Of a stretch of DNA of 64,000 nucleotides, positions 11,180 through 21,281 are shown piece by piece. Made by a program: the position numbers and the translations under genes. The notes beneath the pieces were generated by a model. The model searched no databases and was not told the origin of the DNA. It saw nothing but the letters and a program-made list of their open reading frames with translations. Each line of letters begins with the position of its first letter. Positions within the stretch are counted from its first letter, which is position 1. The stretch is from assembly GCA_963576475.1 (NCBI GenBank), contig OY754982.1:2685909-2749908 (forward strand), written 5' to 3'. Source of the DNA: Molanna angustata. Its lineage: Eukaryota > Arthropoda > Insecta > Trichoptera > Molannidae.

Positions 11180-11256
11180 GTGTGTCTGTGTGTGTGTCTG
11201 TGTGTGTGTGTGTGTCTGTGTGTGTGTGTGTGTATGTCTGTGTGTGTGTGTGTGTC
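11180..11256 (+). repeat. (TG)n microsatellite inside the Helentron-like element
   Basis: Runs of TGTG with TGTC interruptions. The nested copy carries the complementary (CA)n run at about 12471-12534. Confidence 0.9.
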
Positions 11257-11701
11257 CGTCCCCCCCTTATAACTTTTGATCCGCTCAATTTACAGAGCCT
11301 AAAATTTCAGAATATATAAACAGTTACAGGCCTACAAAACTTTTATACTCGGAATTTTGAATTTTTGTTTCAGTCAGGGGTTATCAACTTTTGAATTTTC
11401 ATTTTATTTTTCCCTATATCTCAGAAACCATAAAAGCTAGAACGCTGAAAATTGGTATAAACATAGACAAATACAAAATCTCAAATTAGTTTTTTCAAAA
11501 AAATTCCAAGGTTTCTCAAACATTTTTTATTAAGAAAAGTATTTTTTTTATGATAAATTTATGAGTTTAACTGCCTATATTTCCATTTTTTTTTTAAATA
11601 TCGAAAAAAGCCGAAACACCCCAACTAGATAATTTAATTTTATATAAAAAATATTAACATTGTAGCAGTACATCTCAAATTTTTTTTAACAATTTTTATA
11701 A

Positions 11702-12734
11702 CTAGTTGCATGTAACACATGAGATCCAACTGTCGATAGCGATAGTATGTATAGTTGAAGAATATGTACCAAACTATAAACCCATAGATACAAATTATTG
11801 AATATTTTCAGATATTTTGTTTTCTATACAACATATGTAGGTATGTATGTCAAGATAGGATAGTATGGAGGAAGATCCTTTTTCCTACCCAGAATATGCA
11901 AATAGCATGATGGTATGTATGTATGTTTGGAGATGAAGTATCAAATTATTAAGTCTTCTTACATATTGTGTATAGGCGACTGCCATACAAAATGTATGAA
12001 GCGATGTCGTCACTAAATTCAATTTTTAAAAAAATTGTTAAAAAAAAATTGAGATCTTCTACTTCAATGTTAATATTTTTTATAGAAAATTAAATTATCA
12101 AGTTGGGGTGTTTCGGCTTTTTTCGATAATTGTAAAAGTTTTGGAAAAATAGGCAGTTAAACTCATAAATTTATCATAAAAAAAATACTTTTCCTAATAA
12201 AAAATATTTGAGAAACCCTGGAATTTTTTTGAAAAAATTAATTTGAGATTTTGTATTTGTCTATGTTTGTACCAATTTTCAGCGTTCTAGCTTTTATGGT
12301 TTCTGAGATATATGGAAAAATAAAATATAAATTCAAAAGTTGATAACCCCTGACTGAAACAAAAATTCAAAATTCCGAGTATAAAAGTTTTGTAGGCCTG
12401 TAACTGTTTATATATTCTGAAATTTTAGGCTCTGTAAATTGAGCGGATCAAAAGTTATAAGGGGGGGACGGACACACAGACACACAGACACACAGACACA
12501 CACACACACAGACACACACACACACAGACACACGAAATGTTCTACTCCGAATTCTGAGTAAATCCGTGTATGGAACATATATGCTGCGAAGCCTCTAAGA
12601 TGGTGTTTTTTGACTTCAAAGTTGGAAAAGCCGTGAAAAAAGTAGACCTCTCCATACAATTCTCGCGTATTCTGGCTTGATACATTGTCGATATGTTAAG
12701 AGAACAAAGTTCTCCTGAACAAATCGACAGTTGG
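11702..12734 (-). mobile_element. Helentron-like non-autonomous element (inner nested copy)
   Basis: In minus orientation it starts CCAACTGTCGAT at 12734 and ends with ATCGACAGTTGG, the CATGT-GTT-ACATG hairpin and CTAG at 11702. The flanking bases are T/T in element orientation. Its 1033 bp align almost base for base with the outer copy read in reverse. The third copy at 37874-38517 is uninterrupted at the same point, which confirms that this one is the insert. Confidence 0.8.
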
Positions 12735-13259
12735 AAAATTGAATTTAGTCACGACATCGCTTCATACAATTTGTATGGTAGTCACCTATACACAATATCA
12801 AAGAAGACTTAATAGTTTGATATTTCATCTCTAAACATACAATATACATATACCATCATGCTGTTTTCATATTCCGGGTAGGAAAAAAAGACTGACCTCC
12901 ATACTATCCTATCTTGACTACCTAGGTAGATGTGTTGTATAGAAAACTAAATATCATAAAATAATAAATAATTTGTATTTATGGGTTTGGTACTTATTCT
13001 TCAACTATACATACTATCGCTGTCGACAGTTGGATCTCATGTGTTACATGCAACTAGTGATTAATTATTTGTCCCAACTTATCAATGAAGTCTCTCTATG
13101 GTTTCAATTTTGGGCATTGGTTGTCAGCAAAGCGATGCATCTCTTTCTGCACTCCGCTCAATCTTTAGCGACTCTCTTCTAATCTTTGTAGGAGGGACGT
13201 TGGTTGACGAACGGTCCTGATAAAGACCAAGTGATGCAGGTTATTTCCAAAGTTCTTAT

Positions 13260-13400
13260 TTTTTTATTATTTATTTATTTATAAAATTCACATTTGGCAA
13301 TATTATTTTTGCACTAAACTGAATAAACAGTTTTTCAGTGCTAGCTCCTCTCGTACACTGCAATCAAATAGTTGTTCAACCATCAATAGGTATCTACACT
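13260..13400 (-). mobile_element. LINE 3'-end fragment
   Basis: On the minus strand the sequence ends TTTATAAATAAATAAATAAT, preceded by TTGCCAAATGTG and a GC-containing segment with GAGAGGAGCTAGC. It resembles the 3' UTR plus AATA tail of the LINEs in this window, but no coding sequence remains. Confidence 0.45.
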
Positions 13401-14299
13401 TATACAAAAAAATAAAAAGAAACAGTGAAAATAAAGTAAATCATAAATAAAATTATGTAAATCGAAAAGGAAAAAATGAATAAATCAATTGAAACAATTT
13501 AAAATAAAGTAAATCAAAAACACAACAATGAAAAATAATATTAATAACACATATGCATATATATGTAGGTACATAACACACACACATACAGGCTAAGCCT
13601 AGTTAGGTGGATATATGTATATAAAATGTAAAAAATGTTGTTGTAAGTTATGATAAATAAATTAAAAAAAATTATATATCTACAAGAAAAAGCAATAAAT
13701 ACATATTAAAATGATAAAAAAAATATGTAGACATATGATTATCGTCTTTGTTCCAACATTTCTGTTCATCTATGTGATAATCTTGTTGGTGACATTGGTG
13801 CCCCTGTATTGTCTCAATGATCGAGTAAATAATAAATTTGATGTTTATTTAAAATCAAAAGAAAAATTACAATAAATTTATAAGGCCAATCAAAATATTA
13901 TTTTCTAAGTGCGGACGATTGTTGTTACCGTTAAAATTAATGTGCACTTTATATTAATAACGGCATAAAGTTAAAAAAGCTTTTAAGAACAATTAAAACC
14001 ATTCATTACGTTAACAGATTATTAAATGCATGTTCTAAACAAGATAAGAGTAGCGCTTAACTGCATTTAAATGACACAGAATGAATTTTGAAATATATTA
14101 TAATTTTAATGGTTGCTTTCGCTTAACTTTTTCGTCGTGGTTGATTAGAATAGAAATAAGATTCAAGAATTTTGAAAGGTTCATGTCACAGAGAATGACA
14201 ACAAAGAATATATGATTTTTACATCTAAAGCAACTTAAAAGTGTCCCAAGTTTTAAACAAACTTTCAAACGCTGTGGAGTCAGTGTGAATAGTTTAATT
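13401..14299. other. AT-rich DNA, nothing recognised
   Basis: No recognised repeat end or coding frame. The minus frame at 14098-14343 overlaps the palindrome and is probably random. Confidence 0.4.
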
Positions 14300-14528
14300 A
14301 TTACAATAATAATGATGTAAATATGTACTTTGCTAAATACCACTTATTGAGTATAATTAAACACTACTAGTTTCGGGAGAGCACTCCTCCCATCGACGGG
14401 TGTATTATAACATGTAGTTATAATACACCCGTCGATGGGAGGAGTGCTCTCCCGAAACTAGTAGTGTTTAATTATACTCAATAAGTGGTATTTAGCAAAG
14501 TACATATTTACATCATTATTATTGTAAT
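14300..14528. repeat. Perfect palindrome, 112-bp arms with 5-bp spacer
   Basis: Bases 14300-14411 are the exact reverse complement of 14417-14528, with only ATGTA between. Each arm includes a GC-rich core (GGGAGAGCACTCCTCCC, ATCGACGGG). No mismatch was found by eye. It could be a recent inverted duplication, a fold-back transposon or an assembly or read artefact. Confidence 0.9.
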
Positions 14529-14961
14529 CATGGACTACCACAAAGTTACCGTCAAATCCATCAAGTTTAATTATTCTTCAAATACCGTCTTCATATTGTT
14601 TTTATAAGAATGAAAGAACTAACTTTTAAGCATGTATTTAACTGTAGAAAATTCAAAATCAACGTAGCGAAGTAAATATAACTGCACCACAGAAGTAACT
14701 GTCACATAGAAGAATATTATTTTAAATATTACTTTTTACGAAATTCATTTTCGTAATTTGGGTTTTTAATTTACTTATTTTTATGAAATGATTTAAAACC
14801 GTGATTTTATAGCTGTATATTATAATTTATATATTTGATTTTATGATCTGTTATAATTGTGTGTTAGACATAAGAAACTCAAAGATCATGATTCGGAAGG
14901 ACACCACCTCAAGACCGATACATATCTACAGCGTAGATCAACTAGAGGACCTCGAACGTCA

Positions 14962-15381
14962 ATGAAATACTCATTTATATTATTATTTAAATTCTACTTA
15001 CCACTGTCACAATACACACAGAAATATACATACATTCTCACAAATTACACAATACGCATACAAGACTCACTTAGACCAACATGTTACAACAATCAGTATG
15101 TGAATGCATATGTAATATTCTTATCATATAATAGATCCAATTGCATTGGATATCTCGATATAGGTGATTGTTATTCATTTGAGTGTAACTTAAGTCTAAA
15201 AATGGATATTACGCTTACGTTGCTAGTGCGTACGAATTACCTATGTCAGTCAACAGAGCTGAGCCCAGTGGACTTTTCACAATTCATAACATTTTTCTAT
15301 AGATATTATTTATGTTTAATAATTGTATTTTTTTTGAGTATCAGTAATGATAACTTAATATCTACCTATTATAATGGCTGA
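14962..15381 (+). CDS. Uncharacterised open frame just upstream of the LINE protein
   Basis: An unbroken frame runs from a stop before 14857 to 15381, with the first ATG at 14962. It would encode about 139 residues, rich in Tyr, Leu and Asn. Its stop overlaps the start of the next gene (ATGGCTGA, 15374-15381). I see no zinc knuckle, RRM or coiled coil, which an ORF1 protein of this LINE type would usually have. It may be a degenerate ORF1, a 5' UTR frame or chance, but so long an open stretch in AT-rich DNA is unusual. Confidence 0.3.
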   Translation: MKYSFILLFKFYLPLSQYTQKYTYILTNYTIRIQDSLRPTCYNNQYVNAYVIFLSYNRSNCIGYLDIGDCYSFECNLSLKMDITLTLLVRTNYLCQSTELSPVDFSQFITFFYRYYLCLIIVFFLSISNDNLISTYYNG

Positions 15382-18184
15382 ATCTATTCATGTGTACTAT
15401 CAAAATACTCGCGGATTAAGAACAAAAACTGAAGAATTCTATTTTAACGTATTGTCAAACGATTATGACGCAATATTTATATGTGAAACATGGCTTGTTG
15501 ATAGCATATCCGACAGTGAAATATTCGATACACGCTATAATGTGTACAGGAGAAATAGAAATATTCAAAATAAAAGCAGAGGGGGTGGAGTGGCAATAGC
15601 TATTAAAAAACAATACAAAACTATTGTACAGAATGATTGGTATACATCGGCAGAAGATATTTGGATAACGATTACATTAAAAAGGTTGAAAAAAGTCCAT
15701 TTATGTTGCACGTATATCCCAGGAACGGGCCCCAAACTGACAACTGCAGAACGAATAAATCTGGTTTCCGAGCATACTAATAGAATAAATGATTTGATAG
15801 TGAAATTTCCTGATGATGGTTTCTTGATTATTGGCGATTATAATATGCCCTTTATAAATTGGGAAACAACGGATGTTATAATGGACAACATAGATCAATG
15901 CTCTACATTATTGATAAATTCCCTTGCTTTCTCTAACTTAAAACAAATGAATAATATTCGCAATGCTCATAATCGCATATTAGACCTCATACTTAGTAAC
16001 ATATTAGTCTCTGTATCTGCTGCAGATGAGCCACTTGTTAGTGAGGATCCTCATCATAGATCATTACTGCTGGATATTACTCTAGCGGATTCTACGATGA
16101 AAACCTCTATACCACGCTCGACAAAACAGTTCCATAAAGCAGATTATAATACAATAAATGAAATTCTTTCATTAACTGATTGGAGTCCAGTTCAAAATAC
16201 TTCTTGCATCAACGCATCTGTTGAAATTTTTTATAATATAATTAATCCTATTATAGATTCATTGATCCCAAGTAGAGTCATAAAAAGTTGTCACTATCCC
16301 AATTGGTATACATCATCATTGATAAAAATAACTAATGAAAAACTTTTTTACTTGAGATTATCGAAAAAAAATAAAAATCCCCTTGACCGCGCCACATATG
16401 AACTCTTAAGAAAAAGGCACAAAAAAATGGCTAAAGAGATATATAAACGATATATCACTTCTGTAGAATCGAATATTCAAAATAATGTCAAGAGTTTTTG
16501 GTCATATGTAAAATCACAAGGTAAATCACAGATTATACCCGACTCAATGACATATCAAACAAATAGTTCAGAAAATCCAGTTGAAACTGCCAACCTGTTT
16601 TCGAAATATTTCGCCACAGTTTTTGACTCATCTACAGTAACACATACCAGCGGTCATAGTACAACTGATCAATCAAAATTTCCAATAAACATTGACAAAA
16701 ACGTAACATTAATTTATCTTAGTAAAACAGACCCCAGGAAAGGCGCAGGTATTGATGGAATACCTGGAATATTTATTAACAAATGCGCCAACATGCTGGT
16801 GACACCGGTTTTCGATTTGTTTAACAAATCACTCAAACAAGGTATTTTCCCCGCGAGATGGAAAACAGCATTAATATCTCCGATTTACAAATCTGGTGAC
16901 AAACATAATGTAGAAAATTATAGGCCCGTATCAAAGTTACCAATTTTGAGCAAAATATTAGAAAAGATCGTCTATGACCAACTCTATCCCTGCATTTCTT
17001 CATTGATCACACAAAAGCAACACGGTTTTATGAAAAAGCGCTCAGTGATATCTAACCTCGCTGTTTTCACTCATTATCTCAATGATAATATGGATAAAGG
17101 ACATCAAATTGATACAATTTACACTGATTATTCAAAAGCGTTTGATCGTGTTAACCATGATGTACTAATAACAAAACTTTTACAAATTGGCATACATGGA
17201 GATCTTCATAGATGGATTCAATCTTATATTTCTAATCGCACTCAACTTACGGTGGTAAAGGGTTATGCATCTGAAAATATAACACATATATGTTCTGGAG
17301 TTCCTCAAGGATCCCACTTGGGACCACTACTGTTTAATGTATATGTCAACGACATTGGAAATTGTTTTAAATACTCTAATTATTCACTCTTTGCAGACGA
17401 CATGAAAATTTACAATTGTGTGAAAACTATATCTGACTGTGCAAAACTTCAAGAAGATTTGGATCGACTTGCAGCTTATTGTAGATTAAATTTATTAAAA
17501 CTGAACACCTCTAAATGTTTCTCAATTTCTTACACTAGAAAAATTAATAAACACACTTTCGATTACACATTAAATGATGAACACATAGTAAAGAAATCTT
17601 TGTGTCGGGATTTGGGATTATTCTTGGACAGCAAATTAAATTACAGACAACATATAGATAAAATTACAACAGCAGGTTATAAAAAATTAGGTTTTATTTT
17701 TAGGATAAGTAAAGATTTCAAAAATCCACAAACATTTAAAATATTATTTAATTCACTAGTCAGAAGTACACTGGAGTTTGGCTCTGTTATTTGGAACCCG
17801 CAATATCGAGTGCACATTAATAATATAGAAAAAATACAGCGTAAATATTTGAAGAGATTGGCATATCGAAGTATTGTTGCACCTATTCCACCGTCACTAG
17901 AATCAAGACGCAAATGCCAAGATATACAATTTCTGTACAACATATTGAACAATATTATTGACTGCCCGGAACTTTTGTCGATTATTGACTTTAACGTACC
18001 ATTGAGACGCTCCAGACACACAACTCTCTTCCGACCTAAATTATACAAAACTAATGCCGCGAAAAACTCAACTATAAACAGAATTATAAACACATACATA
18101 AAATATGAGAAGTCCCTTGACATAGACCTATTCAGTGATACAAAACATAAACTCGCTCAAAAATTAAAAACAGGAATTTCATAA
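15374..18184 (+). CDS. LINE endonuclease-reverse transcriptase, intact, 936 residues
   Basis: Bifunctional retrotransposon protein that nicks target DNA and reverse-transcribes its own RNA there. The N-terminal apurinic-type endonuclease shows VYYQNTRGL with Asn11, CETW with Glu38, GGG at 70-72, TYIPG near 114, GDYN with Asp155/Asn157, LDLILSN with Asp204 and DPHH near 226-229. The reverse transcriptase shows ISPIYKSGDKHNVENYRPVS (501-520), motif A YTDYSKAF with Asp585, motif B SGVPQGSHLGP (641-651) and motif C FADD with Asp675/676. A thumb and C-terminal region follow. No RNase H domain is visible. Length is normal for jockey/CR1-type second ORFs. The ATG at 15374 follows an AT-rich leader. 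With every key residue present and no stop, this is the one potentially functional gene in the window. Confidence 0.92.
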   Translation: MAESIHVYYQNTRGLRTKTEEFYFNVLSNDYDAIFICETWLVDSISDSEIFDTRYNVYRRNRNIQNKSRGGGVAIAIKKQYKTIVQNDWYTSAEDIWITITLKRLKKVHLCCTYIPGTGPKLTTAERINLVSEHTNRINDLIVKFPDDGFLIIGDYNMPFINWETTDVIMDNIDQCSTLLINSLAFSNLKQMNNIRNAHNRILDLILSNILVSVSAADEPLVSEDPHHRSLLLDITLADSTMKTSIPRSTKQFHKADYNTINEILSLTDWSPVQNTSCINASVEIFYNIINPIIDSLIPSRVIKSCHYPNWYTSSLIKITNEKLFYLRLSKKNKNPLDRATYELLRKRHKKMAKEIYKRYITSVESNIQNNVKSFWSYVKSQGKSQIIPDSMTYQTNSSENPVETANLFSKYFATVFDSSTVTHTSGHSTTDQSKFPINIDKNVTLIYLSKTDPRKGAGIDGIPGIFINKCANMLVTPVFDLFNKSLKQGIFPARWKTALISPIYKSGDKHNVENYRPVSKLPILSKILEKIVYDQLYPCISSLITQKQHGFMKKRSVISNLAVFTHYLNDNMDKGHQIDTIYTDYSKAFDRVNHDVLITKLLQIGIHGDLHRWIQSYISNRTQLTVVKGYASENITHICSGVPQGSHLGPLLFNVYVNDIGNCFKYSNYSLFADDMKIYNCVKTISDCAKLQEDLDRLAAYCRLNLLKLNTSKCFSISYTRKINKHTFDYTLNDEHIVKKSLCRDLGLFLDSKLNYRQHIDKITTAGYKKLGFIFRISKDFKNPQTFKILFNSLVRSTLEFGSVIWNPQYRVHINNIEKIQRKYLKRLAYRSIVAPIPPSLESRRKCQDIQFLYNILNNIIDCPELLSIIDFNVPLRRSRHTTLFRPKLYKTNAAKNSTINRIINTYIKYEKSLDIDLFSDTKHKLAQKLKTGIS

Positions 18185-18189
18185 GATTA

Positions 18190-18296
18190 TCACTAACGCA
18201 CAGCACGCATGCACATACACATATATGTACACTTACACATACACACACATACACACACACACCTTCACACATATACACCCTCACACACACATATGA
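18190..18296 (+). repeat. CA-rich microsatellite in the LINE 3' UTR
   Basis: Imperfect CACATACACA runs directly after the stop codon of the 936-residue LINE protein. Confidence 0.8.
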
Positions 18297-18686
18297 TTTT
18301 GTATCTTGTATATATGACTGTATTTTGTAATAAATCATGATAGTATTGTAAGCTAATAATTGATGTACGGAGATGATAATTGTTATATTTGATATTTTTA
18401 TACATATATACTATTCTTTGTACATTGTTAGCTTCAATTTGAAAAAATAAAAAATAAAAAAAAAAAAATAAAAAAAATAAAATAAAATAAAATAATGGGA
18501 TACATAAGTATGGACTGCGTCAGTTAAAATTAATAGATTGCTATTCCGACACAAGCACTGCTTAGAGGAATAGTTCTTATCCACTTGATGTTGGTACTGA
18601 TAGATTGAATTCTTTTTGTCAGTGCCAACATAAATATACTAAATTGTCTATTTTTCATATTTTTTGTTGTACTATGTTCCACTATT

Positions 18687-19323
18687 TTTTTTTTTAATTA
18701 GGCAACCCACCCAATTGAGGGTGATTTGTGCCATTTTAGTGTCTACAAGACACATAAGTGATAATCATAGACGAATGATTGGTTTTATTAAAGGTTAATT
18801 TCATTTGAAAACAAGAATTTCGAAATTTGGGAATATAATATGTGGTTTTTGTTCAGTGACAAAAGGTGAGCAATATTAAAAGGTCGGGAAACCTTATCAA
18901 TGGAGTTATAATAATCAAATGCAGTTCTATTCGGGCAACAAAAGAATACATGGTCAGGTGACTCAACGTCCAATCCGCATTGGCACATGGGACTATCTAT
19001 AACTCGAATCTTATGCAAGTGAGAAGCCAATATGCAGTGACCAATTCGGAGGCGGCAGACATTTGATATTTCTCTTTTGGATTTATTCATAATATGGAAC
19101 CAGGGATGTTTTGGAATAGTGATTTAGATGGATTTATAATATGACCCTTTTTCTTTGCTAGTGTATTCCCATTCATCAGTCCAACGCTTCCAGCACGAAC
19201 TACGCCTCAAACAAGGTACAATATCAGTCAATGGCAGAAAAAAGTTGGGAACAGGTATACCATTTAAAACTGCTGATTTGGCTAGCTGGTCCACAATCTC
19301 ATTCCCTTTGATACCCAAATAAA
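18687..19323 (-). pseudogene. I-clade LINE fragment: RNase H tail and zinc knuckle
   Basis: The minus strand reads LGIKGNEIVDQLAKSAVLNG, the end of an RNase H domain, then a linker, one in-frame stop at 19124-19126, and VCRLRIGHCILASHLHKI, then CQCGLDVESPDHVFFCCPNR. The last part is the cysteine/histidine block usual in I and R1 elements. Frame is kept across the stop. The 3' UTR ends in an A-run at about 18687-18696. The 11 bases GTTCCACTATT lie at both borders (18676-18686 and 19324-19334), so this is a complete, truncated target-primed insertion. Only the extreme C-terminus of the protein was ever inserted. Confidence 0.8.
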
Positions 19324-19465
19324 GTTCCACTATTGTATGGTTGTAAAAAAATGTATAATGGTTATTGTGGATTTTGAATAAATAAATAATGATATAAAAT
19401 ATGTTTTATAAAATTCTACATAACTTTCATCTATGTGAGATAATCCGATCCAACCAGACCCAGAA

Positions 19466-19640
19466 AAGGATTTCTTCTTCTTCTTTTTAGCCTTCCCTTC
19501 ACTGCTGGATGTAGACCTCTTCCATTGTTTTCCATTTATTTTTATTACGACCTTTTCTCGTCCATTCTTTTCCTGCGACTGGATTGAGGTCCATCTTATT
19601 GTGATGGTGTCTCAACGTTCGCTTGTAAACCCATGTACTC
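19466..19640 (-). mobile_element. RTE-like LINE 3' end (subfamily D)
   Basis: Minus-strand end reads MEEVYIQQ and a stop, then a lysine/GAA-rich tail (TTCTTCTTCTTC at 19473-19484 on plus). This matches the EEAYIQQW ending at 48868-49012. The upstream part is too decayed to read. Confidence 0.5.
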
Positions 19641-19745
19641 TACTTCAACCCTGGCATTGATTTAGGCACCTGTTTGATAATGAATATATTATGTATCATT
19701 CACGCGATTCAATTCAAATCATGCATTGGAAGATTTTTTTTTAAC

Positions 19746-19938
19746 CAGAGCAGGGGGGCAAGTCTGGTCTAACCGGCGAAATCAAAACCATCGTGATTAC
19801 CCATATCATGGATATAATTATCATATGGAGTTCTACAACATATAATGATTTTATCGAACTCCATATAATAATTATATCCATGATATGGGGAATCGCGAGG
19901 GTTTTGATTTCGCCGGTTGGACCAGACTTGCCCCTCTG
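19746..19938. mobile_element. 193-bp fold-back element (MITE-like)
   Basis: Left arm 19746-19833 and right arm 19856-19938 are inverted repeats with few mismatches around a 22-bp loop. Both arms carry GGGGCAAGTCTGGT and CCGGCGAAATCAAAACC, and both ends start CAGAG, a sequence common at hAT termini. No 8-bp target duplication is visible, so the class is uncertain. Confidence 0.65.
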
Positions 19939-20435
19939 ATCCATGCCTCCTGAAAAAACAATCCACACTGGGAGCAGACGTGGATTGAATTGATTTTATT
20001 TGCTCTAAGTTACAACTTATTCGAAATATTTTTTCTCTAAAATGTTTCAAAAAATAAAGTTTTATGTCTAGAACTATATAACATCCCCTTCTTCAAACAT
20101 TATGCTGAACTTTCACAAAAATCTTTTTAGTTTTTGTTTTGTGGTTCAATAAACAAAGTTATAATTCATTTGTATGCTTTAATGTTAGATCAACATCTTT
20201 AGTTTTCGCTATTTCGCGTTTTATTTTGTATATCTATTTAATTTTTTTCACATTACTTCTGAATTTTCCTTGGGTTTTTGAATTTCGTGTTTTTGCTGTT
20301 AGTTCATATTGAAGGTCATCTCGATTAAAACGGATTTCATCGATTTTTTTCTACAAAACAGTGTTATGTATGTGACATCTGTAATGAGAAACAAAATATA
20401 TGTTTTTATTGATTTTTTTTATGATTGTATACAGG

Positions 20436-20640
20436 GTGTCCCATAAGTAAACGTATTCCTTTTAAGGGCTGTTATACCAACTCTTGACTGGCCAGAATAT
20501 GCAAATATGACCTTTGTAAAAGTGCCTTAGTTTTCGAGATATTGCCACTTTTACGAAGTGCCCGAAAATCTCCGCCTTAGATTGGTTTTTCGAGTGCCAT
20601 AGTTACAAATTTCAATATTTTTGAATTCTAATTTATGTTC
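20436..20640 (+). repeat. Putative transposon end beginning CAGGGTGTCCCATAAGT
   Basis: The CAGGGTGTCCC start resembles a terminus found in many non-autonomous insect DNA elements. No inverted partner was found nearby, so this is a fragment or a chance match. Confidence 0.35.
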
Positions 20641-21281
20641 CACAATATTGAAAAATTCAGCTGTTGATTACAACCCAAAATAATAATAAAACTTTTTTTG
20701 TTGGCGGAAAAAAAATAATTATGGCTCGGGATATGAATTTAAAAAAAAATATTACCCAACTTTGATTTTTCACACTGAAAAAAAAATGTATAACACCAAC
20801 CTGGAAAATCGTTGCAAAAGTTGTCGCAATTATTGTTATTTCCAAAATAGTATAACAATTACTATGTTTAACAGTAAACAAAATAGATATTACTATTTTA
20901 CTGCAAAATGAGGTGATTGTGAAATTATTTCATTTATTAGGATTTCCGGCGTAAACACTTCTTTAGTAAATTAGTGAACTCTTTTTTTATTATTTTATAA
21001 TTATAAAAATAAATACCACTTCTACAAATTGATAAAACTAACAAGTAAAACAACATAAAAAAACAATAAGTAATGAAATAGAACACAGCTAAAATTAAGA
21101 ACTAGAATTAAAAATCTACATTAATAACTATAGTTAAAAATCATACAAATCTATAGAATTACAAATCTTAAAAATAAAATAACTAGAGAAAAAACTGGAA
21201 AAGCATAAAATTATGTTGAATTTTAATTAAAGTCATTTTCATTAATAACCATAGGTATATTTAACTATTTTTTCTTGTTTT
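20641..21281. other. AT-rich DNA left of the 55-bp satellite
   Basis: No recognised coding or repeat feature. It may be decayed 3' UTR of the LINE that seems to host the satellite. Confidence 0.35.

Larger units (their letters stand above)
10979..13057 (+). mobile_element. Helentron-like non-autonomous element (outer copy, interrupted)
   Basis: Starts CCAACTGTCGAT, with a near-matching subterminal inverted repeat (TGTCGACAGTTGG) close to the right end. That is followed by a short hairpin (CATGT, loop GTT, ACATG) and the terminal bases CTAG at 13054-13057. Flanks are T on both sides, giving a T/T insertion. These are the structural hallmarks described for Helentron-associated elements such as Drosophila DINE-1. 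A (TG)n microsatellite lies inside. It is split at 11701/12735 by a second copy; without that the element is 1046 bp. No protein is encoded. Confidence 0.75.
15374..18497 (+). mobile_element. Near-complete jockey-superfamily LINE
   Basis: Contains one intact ORF, a 3' UTR with a CA-rich stretch, and a (TAAAA)n tail at 18446-18495. The 5' boundary could not be located; it lies somewhere upstream of 15374, possibly including the open frame at 14962. No convincing target-site duplication was found. A short copy of its 3' end lies at 2340-2450. Confidence 0.85.

Noticed and set aside
11054..12659. Two similar open frames on opposite strands
   Set aside because: They are the same part of the two nested Helentron-like copies and consist largely of microsatellite codons.
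17677..18123. Minus-strand 148-codon frame
   Set aside because: Antisense shadow of the intact LINE protein.
15374..18497. LTR retrotransposon or viral insertion
   Set aside because: No LTRs, protease, integrase or envelope; the domain order is endonuclease then RT, as in LINEs.
14830..18520. Target-site duplication for the intact LINE
   Set aside because: Only short words such as ACATAAG are shared between the two sides, which is not convincing.
20436..20640. Complete DNA transposon starting CAGGGTGTCCC
   Set aside because: No opposite terminus was found; kept only as a possible fragment.
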